A stretch of 64,000 nucleotides of DNA, from the NCBI RefSeq assembly GCF_001519075.1, contig NZ_KQ954244.1, positions 1,009,934-1,073,933 on the forward strand, written 5' to 3'. Source of the stretch: Novosphingobium fuchskuhlense (GTDB lineage: Bacteria; Pseudomonadota; Alphaproteobacteria; Sphingomonadales; Sphingomonadaceae). The position numbers and the translations under genes were made by a program. Below, piece by piece: positions 44,423 to 53,950 of this stretch; position 1 is the first letter of the stretch; each line of letters starts with the position of its first letter. The notes beneath the pieces were generated by a model. It was not told the DNA's origin. It searched no databases and saw nothing but the letters and a program-made list of their open reading frames with translations.

Positions 44423-45442
44423 ATGCGTATCGTCTCGGGCATCCAGCCCACCGGCAATCTCCATCTCGGCAACTATCTGGGCGCGATCCGGAACTGGGTG
44501 GCGATGCAGGACGAATGGACCGCGCAGGGGCACGAATGCCTCTATTTCCTCGCCGATCTCCACGCGATCTCGATGCCGCACGATCCTGCCGCGCTGACGG
44601 CGGGCACGCGCGAGATGGTCGCCGCGCTGGTGGCTTGCGGGATCGATCCCAACCGGTCGATCCTGTTCAACCAGACGCAGGTTCCCGCCCATGCGGAGCT
44701 GCAATGGCTGCTCACCGGCACCGCCCGCATGGGCTGGCTGAATCGGATGACGCAGTGGAAGGACAAGGCCGGCAAGAACCGCGAAGGCGCCTCTGTCGCG
44801 CTGTTCACCTATCCGGTGCTGCAGGCGGCGGACGTGCTGCTCTATCAGGCGACACACGTGCCGGTGGGCGAGGACCAGAAGCAGCACCTCGAACTTGCGC
44901 GCGATATCGCACAGAAGTTCAACAATGATTTCGCTTCCGAGGATGCCCCCGTCTTCACCCAGCCCGAGGCGATCATCCCGCCCGAAGCCGCCCGCATCAT
45001 GAGCCTGCGCGACGGATCGGCAAAGATGTCGAAGTCCGATCCTTCCGACATGAGCCGGATCAACCTGACCGACGATGCCGACGCGATCATGCAGAAGGTG
45101 CGCAAGGCCAAGACCGATCCCGAGCCGCTGCCGGGTGAGCTGGATGGCCTCAAGGAACGGCCCGAGGCGGCGAACCTCGTCGGCATCTATGCGGCGATGG
45201 CCGGAATCTGCCAGGCCGATGTGCTCGCGCAATTCGGCGGGCAGGGCTTCGGCGCGTTCAAGCCGGCGCTGGGCGAACTGCTGGTGGAAAAGCTCGCCCC
45301 GATCACCGCGCGCTACCGCGACCTGCGCAGCGATACCGCCGCGCTCGATGCCATTCTCGCCGATGGCGCGGCGCGCGCCCGCACGCTTGCCGCACCGACC
45401 CTGGCACGCGCCTATGCCGCGCTGGGGCTGCTCAGGGGGTAG
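44423..45442 (+). CDS. trpS: Tryptophanyl-tRNA synthetase
   Basis: Class I synthetase of 339 aa. The HIGH-type motif is [12 protein letters not shown] and the KMSKS motif is AKMSKSDPS, near residue 200; [18 protein letters not shown] and [14 protein letters not shown] are TrpRS hallmarks. ATG 44423 gives the standard N-terminus [14 protein letters not shown] 44411 in the murJ stop codon would add four residues and translational coupling. Last gene of secB-murJ-trpS. Confidence 0.96.
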   Translation: MRIVSGIQPTGNLHLGNYLGAIRNWVAMQDEWTAQGHECLYFLADLHAISMPHDPAALTAGTREMVAALVACGIDPNRSILFNQTQVPAHAELQWLLTGTARMGWLNRMTQWKDKAGKNREGASVALFTYPVLQAADVLLYQATHVPVGEDQKQHLELARDIAQKFNNDFASEDAPVFTQPEAIIPPEAARIMSLRDGSAKMSKSDPSDMSRINLTDDADAIMQKVRKAKTDPEPLPGELDGLKERPEAANLVGIYAAMAGICQADVLAQFGGQGFGAFKPALGELLVEKLAPITARYRDLRSDTAALDAILADGAARARTLAAPTLARAYAALGLLRG

Positions 45443-45519
45443 TCCCCTCTTCCCGTGTGAGCGGTGTGCTGCGGGGGTGTAACAAATTGCATCAGATTGG
45501 CCCTTTTGTGCTGAAATCG

Positions 45520-45533
45520 CCCGCAATTGCGGG
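45520..45533. other. 14-bp perfect palindrome CCCGCAATTGCGGG after trpS
   Basis: Self-complementary site 78 bases after the trpS stop, followed by GTTTCTG. It could be a weak terminator stem without a real loop or a protein-binding site. Confidence 0.3.
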
Positions 45534-45651
45534 GTTTCTGCTCCATCGTTCAACGGCCATTCAGCACCTGACGCGCAACCCATTCCCATGCTACCAATGC
45601 GCCGGTGCTGGCTGACAGGGGAGCCGGACCCGCACCTAGGAGTCGCCGGAT

Positions 45652-46353
45652 ATGAACTTTGATCCCATGCGCAATCGCTTCGCCATGCTGGCAGCACCGC
45701 TGCTGCTTACACTCGGCGCGTGCGCTGCCCCCTTCAATGCCAACGTCTCGCGCTTCCAGGCCGAATTGCCGGCGCCGGCTGGCCAGAGCTTCGCGATTGT
45801 CCCGCAGGACCCGCGCAACGCCGGCGGCCTCGAATTCTCGCAGTACGCCAGCCTCGTCGCCGCCCAGCTGCAGAAGGTGGGCTATGTGCCCGCCACCAGC
45901 CCGCAGGCGGCCGATCTTGTCGTCCAGTTCGACTACGGCGTCGACAAGGGGCGTGACAAGCTGCGCACCACCGGCTTCGGCGATCCCTACTGGGGCGGCT
46001 GGTACGGTCCGGGCTGGGGCCCGGGCTATGGTGGCTGGGGTCCGGGCTGGGGTGGCTTCGGCCGCCGCGGCTTCGGCGGCCCCTGGGGCTACGGCTTCTA
46101 CGATCCGTTTTTCTATAACGGCTACAACAACGTCGATGTCGTGACCGTCTACACCAGCGGCATCGATATGAAGATCGACCGCCGCGCAGATGGCAAACGC
46201 CTGTTCGAAGGCAAGGCCGAGGCGGCTTCCACCTCGAACCGCCTGCCCTATCTCGTGCCCAATCTGGTCGAGGCGATGTTCACCGGCTTCCCCGGCCACA
46301 GCGGCGAGACGGTCAAGATCTCGATCGCGCCTGAAAAGAAGAAGAAGGGCTGA
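45652..46353 (+). CDS. DUF4136 lipoprotein with Gly/Trp/Tyr-rich insert
   Basis: Protein of 233 aa with lipobox LGAC (Cys24) and a DUF4136 domain (QSFAIVPQDPRNAGGLEFSQYASLVAAQLQKVGY; C-terminal LFEGKAEAAS and LPYLVPNLVEAMFTGFPG). Between residues 112 and 155 lies a low-complexity insert made of GW, GP and GYGG units, which may be a flexible or adhesive segment at the cell envelope. AGGAG precedes the ATG. Function unknown. Confidence 0.85.
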   Translation: MNFDPMRNRFAMLAAPLLLTLGACAAPFNANVSRFQAELPAPAGQSFAIVPQDPRNAGGLEFSQYASLVAAQLQKVGYVPATSPQAADLVVQFDYGVDKGRDKLRTTGFGDPYWGGWYGPGWGPGYGGWGPGWGGFGRRGFGGPWGYGFYDPFFYNGYNNVDVVTVYTSGIDMKIDRRADGKRLFEGKAEAASTSNRLPYLVPNLVEAMFTGFPGHSGETVKISIAPEKKKKG

Positions 46354-46372
46354 TTGCCCGCAGCGGTGGGGT

Positions 46373-46843
46373 TCAGCCGGGCAGGGCCGCCAGCCCGCCG
46401 GTTGAGCCAAACCCGCCTTCTCCGCGCGCGGTCTCGTCCAGCGATTCGACTTCCAGCCAGCTTGCCCGCGTTACTGGCGCAAGCACGAGCTGCGCCACGC
46501 GGTCGCCCCGGCGGATGGAGAACGTCTCCGCGCCGAGATTGATCATGATGACCTTGAGCTCGCCGCGATAGTCGCTGTCGATGGTCCCAGGCGTGTTGGG
46601 CACCGTCACCCCGTGCTTCAGCGCCAGCCCCGAACGCGGGCGCACCTGGATCTCGAAGCCTTCGGGAATCGCCATGGCAAGGCCCGTCGCCACCGCATGG
46701 CGCGCACCAGGTGCAAGATCGACATCCTCCGCCGAGACAACATCCATCCCCGCCGCGCCCGCCGTCGCGTAAGCGGGCAGGGGCAGGTCCTCGTTGCCCG
46801 GCAGGCGCTTGACCATCACGGGCACGGGTTCAGCTGAGTGCAT
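46373..46843 (-). CDS. dut: dUTP diphosphatase
   Basis: Trimeric enzyme of 156 aa that turns dUTP to dUMP. The five motifs can be followed: [38 protein letters not shown] (catalytic aspartate), [11 protein letters not shown] and the C-terminal GFGSTG P-loop-like arm. ATG 46843 overlaps the end of coaBC by 14 bases, the usual coaBC-dut coupling in alphaproteobacteria. Confidence 0.96.
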   Translation of the reverse strand: MHSAEPVPVMVKRLPGNEDLPLPAYATAGAAGMDVVSAEDVDLAPGARHAVATGLAMAIPEGFEIQVRPRSGLALKHGVTVPNTPGTIDSDYRGELKVIMINLGAETFSIRRGDRVAQLVLAPVTRASWLEVESLDETARGEGGFGSTGGLAALPG

Positions 46844-48023
46844 CGGCAATCCTCTCGACCAGCGCGGCAGCGACCGCGTCCTTGGGCATTTCGGGCAGGC
46901 TCTCCACCCCCTCCGCGCGCACGATGTGCACTGCATTGAGGTGGCCCCCCATGACATCGCCCGAAACGTCGTTCGCCACGATCCAGTCCGCACCCTTGCG
47001 GGCGAGCTTGGCCTTGGCGTGCGTGACCACGTTCTCGGTTTCTGCGGCAAAGCCCACCAGCAGGCGCGGGCGTTCGGGGGACGCGCCCAGCCGCGCCAGA
47101 ATATCCGGGTTCTCGGTCAGGTGCAGCGGCGGCACCGCGCCCGAACCATCTTTCTTGAGCTTCTGGCCGGCCTCAGTCGCAACCCGCCAGTCTGCCACTG
47201 CGGCCACCATCACCGCGACATCGGCGGGCAGCGCGGCAGCGACAGCTGCGGCCATTTCGCGCGCGCTTTCCACATCGACGCGCGTCACGCCCGGCGGTGT
47301 CGGCAAGGTTACCGGCCCCGCGACCAGCGTGACCCGCGCGCCCATCCGCGCCGCCGCCGCTGCAATCGCGAAGCCCTGCTTCCCACTGGAGCGGTTGGCG
47401 ATATAGCGCACCGGATCAATCGGTTCGTGCGTTGGCCCTGCCGTCACCAGCATGTGCTTGCCGGCCAGCGCCCCGGTCGGCCCGCCGCCCAGCTTCGCGG
47501 CAATCGCCGCAAGGATCGCAGGCGGTTCGGGCAAGCGCCCTGGGCCGAATTCGCCGCAGGCCATGGGCCCCGCATCGGGCTCGATCACGTCGATCCCGTC
47601 GGCGCGCAAAGTCGTGACGTTGCGGCGGGTCGCGGGATGCTCCCACATCCGCACGTTCATCGCCGGCACGGCGAGCACCGGCTTGTCGGTCGCCAGCAGC
47701 AGCGTCGTTGCCAGATCATCTGCGATCCCTGCCGCCATCTTCGCCATGAGATCCGCCGTTGCCGGGCAGACCACCACGAGATCGGCATTCCGCGAAAGCT
47801 GGATGTGGCCCATCCTGGCCTCGGCATCGAGGTCCCACAGCGTGGTGTGGACCTCGTTTTCGCTCAGCGCGGCGAGCGTCATCGGGGTCACGAACTGCGC
47901 CCCGCTCTTCGTCAGCACGCAGGTGACCGCGCCGCCCTCGCGCCGGATCAGGCGCACGAGTTCGCTGGCCTTGTAGGCCGCGATGCCGCCGCCGATGATG
48001 AGGAGGATGCGCTTGCCGAGCAT
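46830..48023 (-). CDS. coaBC: Bifunctional phosphopantothenoylcysteine decarboxylase / phosphopantothenate-cysteine ligase
   Basis: Protein of 397 aa for two steps of coenzyme A synthesis. The flavin decarboxylase domain (1-180) has [32 protein letters not shown] and PAMNVRMW. The ligase domain has [29 protein letters not shown] and GFAAETENV. The start is ATG 48023. In relatives this gene commonly sits right after ubiB; here a DUF4345 gene and an acyltransferase gene lie between. Confidence 0.96.
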   Translation of the reverse strand: MLGKRILLIIGGGIAAYKASELVRLIRREGGAVTCVLTKSGAQFVTPMTLAALSENEVHTTLWDLDAEARMGHIQLSRNADLVVVCPATADLMAKMAAGIADDLATTLLLATDKPVLAVPAMNVRMWEHPATRRNVTTLRADGIDVIEPDAGPMACGEFGPGRLPEPPAILAAIAAKLGGGPTGALAGKHMLVTAGPTHEPIDPVRYIANRSSGKQGFAIAAAAARMGARVTLVAGPVTLPTPPGVTRVDVESAREMAAAVAAALPADVAVMVAAVADWRVATEAGQKLKKDGSGAVPPLHLTENPDILARLGASPERPRLLVGFAAETENVVTHAKAKLARKGADWIVANDVSGDVMGGHLNAVHIVRAEGVESLPEMPKDAVAAALVERIADALS

Positions 48024-48133
48024 GGCCGCGCTTGTGCAATGGCGCGTGTCCTTGCGCAATCGTTTTGCTGCACTGCCCTTGCGTCCGCACGTCCACTGGC
48101 CCACGCTGGAACAAACACAAGGAACCCCGAGCG

Positions 48134-48538
48134 ATGCGCCTGATCCTGACTGCTCTGATCTTCCTCGTCGGGATGTTCGACCTCTCGATGGCGGGCTCCT
48201 TCCTGCTTACCCCGCAATCCACCGCGTCGGGCGCGGTCTTCGGCGTTGCCCCCATCGGCACCGCCGGCCTCTCGACCATTCGCGGCGACATGACGTCGTT
48301 CTTCGGCGTCGGCGCGGTGTGCATGATGTGGGGGGCGTGGCGGCGCAATGCGGATTTGCTGCTCGTCCCTGCGCTGCTCTTCGGCACCACGCTGTTCGGC
48401 CGTGCGGTCAATCTGGCCGTGGTTGGTGCCTATCCCGGCTGGCCGATGCCGATGGCGGTCGAGGCCGGACATGTCGTTCTGGCGCTCGCGGCGTGGCGCC
48501 TGCTGCCGCACCACAAGATCGCCGAGATCGCGGGTTAG
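48134..48538 (+). CDS. DUF4345-like small membrane protein
   Basis: Protein of 134 aa with four hydrophobic segments, resembling DUF4345: STIRGDMTSFFGVGAVCMMWG and FGRAVNLAVVGAYPG. Function unknown. ATG 48134 has AAGGAA about 12 bases upstream. Its stop overlaps the convergent acyltransferase stop by 4 bases. Confidence 0.75.
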   Translation: MRLILTALIFLVGMFDLSMAGSFLLTPQSTASGAVFGVAPIGTAGLSTIRGDMTSFFGVGAVCMMWGAWRRNADLLLVPALLFGTTLFGRAVNLAVVGAYPGWPMPMAVEAGHVVLALAAWRLLPHHKIAEIAG

Positions 48539-49653
48539 GCCGGGGCAGTACGTCCCGCCCGGCCTTTGCCCGCCAGCTTCAGCACCAGCTTCTGCGCCGG
48601 CCGCTCGAACCAGCGGTGCGAGGCAAAGCCTGCCAGCACGCTGAGGCCGACAAAGAACAGCAGGAACGCGGGCTGCCGGGCGATCCCGCGCGAACCCAGC
48701 ATGCCATCGATCAACAGCACCAGCGCGAGCTGGAGCGGGAAGTGCCAGAGGTAGACCCCGTAGGACGCATCGCCGAGGTGCCGCGCCGCCGCCAGCTTGT
48801 CATTCCGGTCCGCCGTGTCGATCGCCAGCACGGCCAGCAGCGCCGCAAACGTGCCCAGCAGCGTTGCCGCATCGCCCCAGTGCCAATGGAGCCCCAGCCA
48901 CAGCGCCGCCCCGGTAAGCAGCCCCGCGAGCGCCGCGAGCACGCCCGCGCGCAGCCCGCCCTTCAGCGCCGCGCCATAGACCGCCGCGCCGCCGAAGAAG
49001 TACCCGATGCAGGTGAACACGGGGCCGTCCGGCGCCTTCAGGAAAAACAGCGCGAGCGCCATCACCGCCGCCGTCAGCGCCAGCACGGTAGGCGATTTGC
49101 GCAGGCCCGGCAGCAGCAGCCAGAACGCCGCATAGGCCAGGATCTCGGTCGAGAGCGACCACGATGGCCCGTTGAACGATTGGTCCGCCTGCCAGCCCCA
49201 GTAATGCGCGAGCCCCAGGCTCAGCAGGAAATGCTTCAGGTCCTGATGGTGGTAGATGAATTCGGTGCCGTTCACCCCGCTGTAGGCCGCCTGCAGCACG
49301 GCCACGAGCACCAGCGTCAGCAGGTGCAGCGGCCACAGCCGCGCCACCCGTGCCAGCCAGAACCGCCCGCGCGCGCCTGCGTCCGCAAGGTACACATGCG
49401 CGAAGACAAAGCCCGAAACCGCCCAGAAATACTGCACCGCGACGTGGCCATAGTCGAACAGCCACCACAGCTCGGGATAGAGCGGCGAGACCTTGGGCCG
49501 GTTCACATGGAACTGGTAGTCCACCGGGGGCACGAAGAAATGCTGGTAGTGCCAGAAGAGCACCGCGCAGGCCGCCAGCAGGCGCGAGAGGTCGAGCGCG
49601 TTGAAGTGCCGCTTGGGCAAGCGCAGGCCGGGCAGGGGAGGGGACTTCGCCAC
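48535..49653 (-). CDS. Acyltransferase 3 family membrane protein
   Basis: Integral membrane protein of 372 aa with about ten helices. The family marks are RHFNALDLSRLLAACAVLFWHY near the N-terminus (catalytic histidine), AVSGFVFAHVY, RLWPLHLLTL and WSLSTEILAYAAFW. Such proteins O-acetylate or succinylate sugars of exopolysaccharide, O-antigen or glucans. GTG 49653 begins 1 base after the ubiB stop and is chosen; TTG 49671 is an alternative. No glycosyltransferase genes are nearby to show its substrate. Confidence 0.88.
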   Translation of the reverse strand: MAKSPPLPGLRLPKRHFNALDLSRLLAACAVLFWHYQHFFVPPVDYQFHVNRPKVSPLYPELWWLFDYGHVAVQYFWAVSGFVFAHVYLADAGARGRFWLARVARLWPLHLLTLVLVAVLQAAYSGVNGTEFIYHHQDLKHFLLSLGLAHYWGWQADQSFNGPSWSLSTEILAYAAFWLLLPGLRKSPTVLALTAAVMALALFFLKAPDGPVFTCIGYFFGGAAVYGAALKGGLRAGVLAALAGLLTGAALWLGLHWHWGDAATLLGTFAALLAVLAIDTADRNDKLAAARHLGDASYGVYLWHFPLQLALVLLIDGMLGSRGIARQPAFLLFFVGLSVLAGFASHRWFERPAQKLVLKLAGKGRAGRTAPA

Positions 49654-49654
49654 A

Positions 49655-51208
49655 TCAGCCCCACGGGCCAAGCAGGATCACCCCGGCGCTCGCAGCTGCG
49701 CCGATCACGGCGGCAGCACCATAGCCCAGCCACTTGAGCCCGCGGCCATCCCCGATCAGTGCGATCGGCGGCAGCGGCGGATCCTCCGGCGCGCCGCCCT
49801 TGGGCGGGAAGCGTTCCTCCACGCGGCGCACCAGATCGGGCAGGCCGAGCAGCGTCTTCACGTTGGCGCGGATGCGCTCGGCAATCGCGGCTTCTGGCCC
49901 CAGCTCGTCGCGGATCCACTCGCGCACATAGGGCGCGGCGACTTCCCACATGTTGATCGAAGGGTCGAGCTGGGTGGCGATGCCTTCGACCATCACCATC
50001 GTCTTCTGCAGCAACAGCAGGTGCGGCTGGGTCTGCATGTCGAAATCGCGGGTGATCGCAAACAGCCCGTCGAGCATCTGGCCGACCGATAGCTCACTCA
50101 CCGGCTTGCCGCGCATCGGTTCGCCCACCGCGCGCAGGGCCGTCGCGAACTCGTCGACTGAATGATAGCTCGGCACGTATTGCGCCTCGAAATGGATTTC
50201 GGCGACGCGGGTGTAGTTGCCCGTGGTCAGGCCATAGAGGATTTCCGCCAGCCATTGCCGTGCGCGCCGGTCGATCCGGCCCATGATACCGAAGTCGATC
50301 GCGGTGATCGTGCCGTCGGCTTCGATGAACAGGTTGCCCTGGTGCATGTCCGCATGAAAAAACCCGCCGCTGATCGCCTGATTGAGGAAAGCGAGCACCA
50401 GCCGGCTCGCAAGCGCCTTACGATCATGGCCGGCAGCATCGATCGCCGCGTTGTCGCTGATCTTGATGCCGTCGATCCAGTCGAGCGTCATCACCCGGCC
50501 GTTGGTGCGGTCCCAGTCGATCGAGGGCACACGGTAGCCGGGAAAGGCATGCATCTGCTCGGCAAGTTCCGAGGCCGAGGCCGCCTCGCGGCGCAAGTCC
50601 AGCTCGCGCAAGGTCCAGCGCTTGAAGTTGGCGATCACCATGCGCGGCCTGAGGCGCGAGGCCTCGCCGCCGAACGATTCGAGATGCGCCGCCGCCCATT
50701 CGTATGTCGCGATATCGGCGGCGAACTTCTCGCGCACGCCGGGGCGCAGCACTTTCACCGCCACCTTGCGCCCGTCGGTCGTCACCGCGCGGTGGACCTG
50801 CGCCACCGAAGCCGCGCCCACGGGTTCTTCCTCGAACGCGCGGAACAGCGCTTCCAGCGGACGTTCGAACGTCGATTCGATCTCGTGCCGAATCTGCGAG
50901 AACGCTACCGGAGGCAGCTTGTCCTGCAGCTTGAGGAGGTTTTCCGCCGGCCCCGGTCCGACCAGATCGGGCCGTGTCGCCAGCGTCTGCCCCAGCTTGA
51001 TTGCTGCCGGGCCAATCGCGCGAAAGGCCCCGGCGTAGTCCCGCTCGCGCCCCTTGCCGGTCAGCGAAATCCAGCGCGCGACCTTGACCAGCCGGCGCAC
51101 CGGTGCGGGGGTATTTGCATCGTTCTCGATGCCGATCAGCGCGCCATGCCGGGCAAGCGTGATGCCCCAGCCCAGCAGGCGGCGGATATGGGTGATGTGC
51201 CGAGCCAA
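49655..51208 (-). CDS. ubiB: UbiB, ubiquinone biosynthesis protein kinase-like
   Basis: Membrane-associated ADCK/UbiB-family protein of 517 aa required for ubiquinone synthesis. Family features are KLGQTLATRPDLVG (the KxGQ motif), ASVAQVHRAV (alanine-rich loop), FFHADMHQGNLFIEADGTITAIDFGIMGRID (catalytic loop and DFG), and two C-terminal hydrophobic helices that anchor it. TTG 51208 (MARHITHIRR) is the only plausible start; it lies 10 bases after the ubiE stop. Confidence 0.94.
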   Translation of the reverse strand: MARHITHIRRLLGWGITLARHGALIGIENDANTPAPVRRLVKVARWISLTGKGRERDYAGAFRAIGPAAIKLGQTLATRPDLVGPGPAENLLKLQDKLPPVAFSQIRHEIESTFERPLEALFRAFEEEPVGAASVAQVHRAVTTDGRKVAVKVLRPGVREKFAADIATYEWAAAHLESFGGEASRLRPRMVIANFKRWTLRELDLRREAASASELAEQMHAFPGYRVPSIDWDRTNGRVMTLDWIDGIKISDNAAIDAAGHDRKALASRLVLAFLNQAISGGFFHADMHQGNLFIEADGTITAIDFGIMGRIDRRARQWLAEILYGLTTGNYTRVAEIHFEAQYVPSYHSVDEFATALRAVGEPMRGKPVSELSVGQMLDGLFAITRDFDMQTQPHLLLLQKTMVMVEGIATQLDPSINMWEVAAPYVREWIRDELGPEAAIAERIRANVKTLLGLPDLVRRVEERFPPKGGAPEDPPLPPIALIGDGRGLKWLGYGAAAVIGAAASAGVILLGPWG

Positions 51209-51218
51209 GATGTGGGCC

Positions 51219-51971
51219 TTAGATCTTCCAGCCCGAATGGATGGCCACGGCCCCGCCCAGGATCGGCTCGACCTTGGTGTGGCGGAAGCCGGCGCTGCGG
51301 ATCATCCCCTCGAACTCGCGCATCTTGGGGAAGCGGCGGATCGATTCGATCAGGTAACGGTACGATTCCGAATCGCCTGCAATCATCTGCCCCAGCTGCG
51401 GCACGATCCGGTGCGAATAGAAATCATAGACTTCGGCAAATCCCGGCCATTCGGTCGTCGAGAATTCGAGGACGAAGAACCGCCCGCCGGGCTTCAGTAC
51501 GCGGTGCGCCTCGGCCAGGGCCTTGTCGATCCGCGTCACGTTGCGGATGCCGAAGGCAATCGTATAGGCGTTGAATTCCCGGTCGCCGAAGGTCAGTTCC
51601 TCGGCGTTCTGGCGCGACCACGCCAGCCCCTGAATGCCCTGCTTTTCCGCGCGCTCGATGCCCACATCGAGCATGTCTTGGTTGATGTCCGAAACCGTGA
51701 TCGCCGCACCATGCCGCGCCATGCGGAAGGCGATGTCGCCGGTGCCGCCCGCCATGTCGAGGATCGTTTCGCCCTCGCGCGGCTTTACCCGGCGCACGAA
51801 GCGGTCTTTCCAGAGCCGGTGCATCCCCGCCGACATGGCATCGTTCATCCGGTCGTAGCTCTTGGCGACGGAGGAAAATACCGCGCCCACGCGCTCGGTC
51901 TTTTCCTCGGGGGTTACCTCCTCATAGCCGAAGGAGACGGTTTCGGGCTCGCCAGCGGTTGCGTCAGTCAT
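51219..51971 (-). CDS. ubiE: Demethylmenaquinone/ubiquinone methyltransferase UbiE
   Basis: SAM-dependent C-methyltransferase of 250 aa in ubiquinone synthesis. The signature is SYDRMNDAMSAGMHRLWKDRFV, the SAM loop is LDMAGGTGDIAFR, and AYTIAFGIRNV and GGRFFVLEFSTTEWPGFAEVYDFYSHRIVPQLG complete it. ATG 51971 is chosen; the long upstream frame is mutM shadow. Divergent from mutM (60-base gap). Confidence 0.96.
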   Translation of the reverse strand: MTDATAGEPETVSFGYEEVTPEEKTERVGAVFSSVAKSYDRMNDAMSAGMHRLWKDRFVRRVKPREGETILDMAGGTGDIAFRMARHGAAITVSDINQDMLDVGIERAEKQGIQGLAWSRQNAEELTFGDREFNAYTIAFGIRNVTRIDKALAEAHRVLKPGGRFFVLEFSTTEWPGFAEVYDFYSHRIVPQLGQMIAGDSESYRYLIESIRRFPKMREFEGMIRSAGFRHTKVEPILGGAVAIHSGWKI

Positions 51972-52031
51972 ACTTCGCGCCTTTACGGGGGAATTGCCGC
52001 AACCGCAAAGCCTGTTAGGGGCAATCGTATC

Positions 52032-52844
52032 ATGCCCGAACTGCCAGAGGTAGAAACCACCGTCCGCGGCCTTGCCCATGTCCTTGATGGACAGGTTATC
52101 GCACGTATCGAGACCCGCCGCGCAGACCTGCGCCGCCCGTTTCCGCCTCAATTGGTGCAGGCACTCACTGGCGCGCGCGTCACGGGCCTCTCGCGGCGTG
52201 CGAAGTACGGCCTCATCCACGTCGATCGCGGGCAGACCATGGTCTTCCACCTTGGCATGAGCGGGCGCTGGCGAATCGATCCGGACGCAATCGGCAAGCA
52301 CGACCATCTCGTGCTCGAAACGGGCGCGGGGCGAACGCTCGCGCTCAACGATGCCCGCCGCTTCGGCTCGGTCGATCTGGTTGATACCGATGCACTGGAG
52401 GCATGGCCGCAATTCGCAGCGATGGGTCCGGAACCACTGGGCCCCGGGCTGACCCCCGGCCACCTCGCCAAGGCCTTCGATGGCCGGTTTGCCGCCGTGA
52501 AGCTGCTCCTTCTGGATCAGCAGATCGTGGCGGGTCTCGGCAACATCTACGTCTGCGAGGCGCTCCACCGGGCGAAGATCCACCCCGAGCGCGAGGCGGG
52601 CAAGGTCAGCCGCGCTGCGCTGACCCGTCTGGTGCCGGAAATCCGCGCGGTGCTCGAAGAAGCGATTCGCGCCGGCGGCTCCACCTTGCGCGATTATGTG
52701 CGCCCTGATGGGGAACTCGGCTATTTCGCCAAGGACTGGCGCGTCTACGGGCGCGAAGGCGATCCCTGCGCTTGCGGTAGGCCGGTGAACCGGATCGTGC
52801 AGGGCGGGCGCTCCACCTTCTTCTGCGCGCGCTGCCAGAAATAG
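52032..52844 (+). CDS. mutM: Formamidopyrimidine-DNA glycosylase
   Basis: Bifunctional glycosylase/lyase of 270 aa that removes 8-oxoguanine and formamidopyrimidines. The N-terminus PELPEVETTVRGL carries the catalytic proline and glutamate; the K of RRAKYGL and the helix-two-turn-helix KLLLLDQQIVAGLGNIYVCEALHRAKIHP follow. The C-terminal zinc finger is CACGRPV to FFCARCQK, with four cysteines. ATG 52032. Confidence 0.96.
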   Translation: MPELPEVETTVRGLAHVLDGQVIARIETRRADLRRPFPPQLVQALTGARVTGLSRRAKYGLIHVDRGQTMVFHLGMSGRWRIDPDAIGKHDHLVLETGAGRTLALNDARRFGSVDLVDTDALEAWPQFAAMGPEPLGPGLTPGHLAKAFDGRFAAVKLLLLDQQIVAGLGNIYVCEALHRAKIHPEREAGKVSRAALTRLVPEIRAVLEEAIRAGGSTLRDYVRPDGELGYFAKDWRVYGREGDPCACGRPVNRIVQGGRSTFFCARCQK

Positions 52845-52917
52845 CAGGAAGGGAAATCGGCCTCTTGCGCGCCGTCGCTGGGCTGGCCAATCTCTCCGCA
52901 AAAGGGAGAGAACGCAC

Positions 52918-53889
52918 ATGAAGACCCGCATCACCGAATTGTTCGGTATCGAGCACCCGATCATCCAGGGCGGCATGCACTATGTCGGCTTTGCCGAAAT
53001 GGCCGCCGCCGTCTCGAACGCGGGCGGGCTCGGCATCATCACCGGCCTCACGCAGAAGACCGCTGCCGATCTCGCCAACGAAATCGCGCGCTGCAAGGAC
53101 ATGACCGACAAGCCCTTCGGCGTGAATCTCACCTTCCTGCCCACGGTCAACTCGCCCGATTATCCGGGCTACATCCGTACGATCATCGAAGGCGGGGTGA
53201 AGATCGTCGAAACCGCGGGCAACAACCCCGCGCCGTTCTTGCCCTATTTCAAGGACGCCGGGATCAAGGTGATCCACAAGTGCACCTCGGTGCGCCACAG
53301 CGTGAAGGCGCAGAACGTCGGCTGCGATGCGATCTCTGTCGATGGCTTCGAATGCGGCGGCCACCCGGGTGAGGACGATATCCCGAACTTCATCCTGCTT
53401 CCCCGTGCGGCCGAAGAGCTCACGATTCCCTTTGTCGCCTCGGGCGGCATGGCCGATGGCCGCAGCCTCGTCGCCGCGCTGGCGCTGGGCGCGGAAGGCA
53501 TCAACATGGGCACGCGCTTCATCGCCACCAAGGAAGCGCCGGTGCATGAAAAGGTGAAGCAGGCGCTTGTTGCCGCATCGGAACTCGACACACGCCTTGT
53601 CATGCGCCCGCTGCGAAATACAGAGCGCGTGCTGACCAATGCTGCGGTCGAACGCCTGCTCGAAAAGGAACGCCGCCTTGGGCCGGACATCAAGTTCGAA
53701 GACATCATCGAGGAAGTCGCGGGCGTCTACCCGCGCATCATGATGGACGGGGAAATGGAAGCTGGCGCGTGGAGCTGCGGCATGGTCGCCGGCCTGATCC
53801 ACGATATCCCGACCTGCAAGGAGCTGATCGACCGGATCATGGCGCAGGCGAACAGCATCATCCGCGAGCGACTGGCGGGGATGGTCTGA
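52918..53889 (+). CDS. Nitronate monooxygenase / 2-nitropropane dioxygenase-like
   Basis: FMN-dependent TIM-barrel protein of 323 aa. Motifs are HPIIQGGMHYVGFAEMAAAVSNAGGLGIIT, GFECGGHPGEDD (catalytic-region histidine) and ASGGMADGRSLVAALALGAEGINMGTRF (FMN phosphate site). It may detoxify nitronates; some relatives act elsewhere, including in fatty acid pathways. AAAGGGAGAG precedes the ATG. A shared terminator separates it from the convergent acyl-CoA dehydrogenases. Confidence 0.9.
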   Translation: MKTRITELFGIEHPIIQGGMHYVGFAEMAAAVSNAGGLGIITGLTQKTAADLANEIARCKDMTDKPFGVNLTFLPTVNSPDYPGYIRTIIEGGVKIVETAGNNPAPFLPYFKDAGIKVIHKCTSVRHSVKAQNVGCDAISVDGFECGGHPGEDDIPNFILLPRAAEELTIPFVASGGMADGRSLVAALALGAEGINMGTRFIATKEAPVHEKVKQALVAASELDTRLVMRPLRNTERVLTNAAVERLLEKERRLGPDIKFEDIIEEVAGVYPRIMMDGEMEAGAWSCGMVAGLIHDIPTCKELIDRIMAQANSIIRERLAGMV

Positions 53890-53893
53890 CACG

Positions 53894-53930
53894 AAAAAGC
53901 CCTCTCCCCGCCGAGGGGAGAGGGCTTTTT
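53894..53930. terminator. Bidirectional intrinsic terminator
   Basis: Perfect 16-bp stem (AAAAAGCCCTCTCCCC and its complement) with a 5-base loop. Five As at one end and five Ts at the other let it serve both the nitronate monooxygenase and the convergent acyl-CoA dehydrogenase operon. Confidence 0.92.
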
Positions 53931-53950
53931 CGTCCCGCTGTCCGGCAGCC

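Noticed and set aside
51054-52031. Long N-terminal extension of mutM
   Set aside because: MutM must begin with PELPEVET for catalysis; the upstream frame is ubiE/ubiB shadow.
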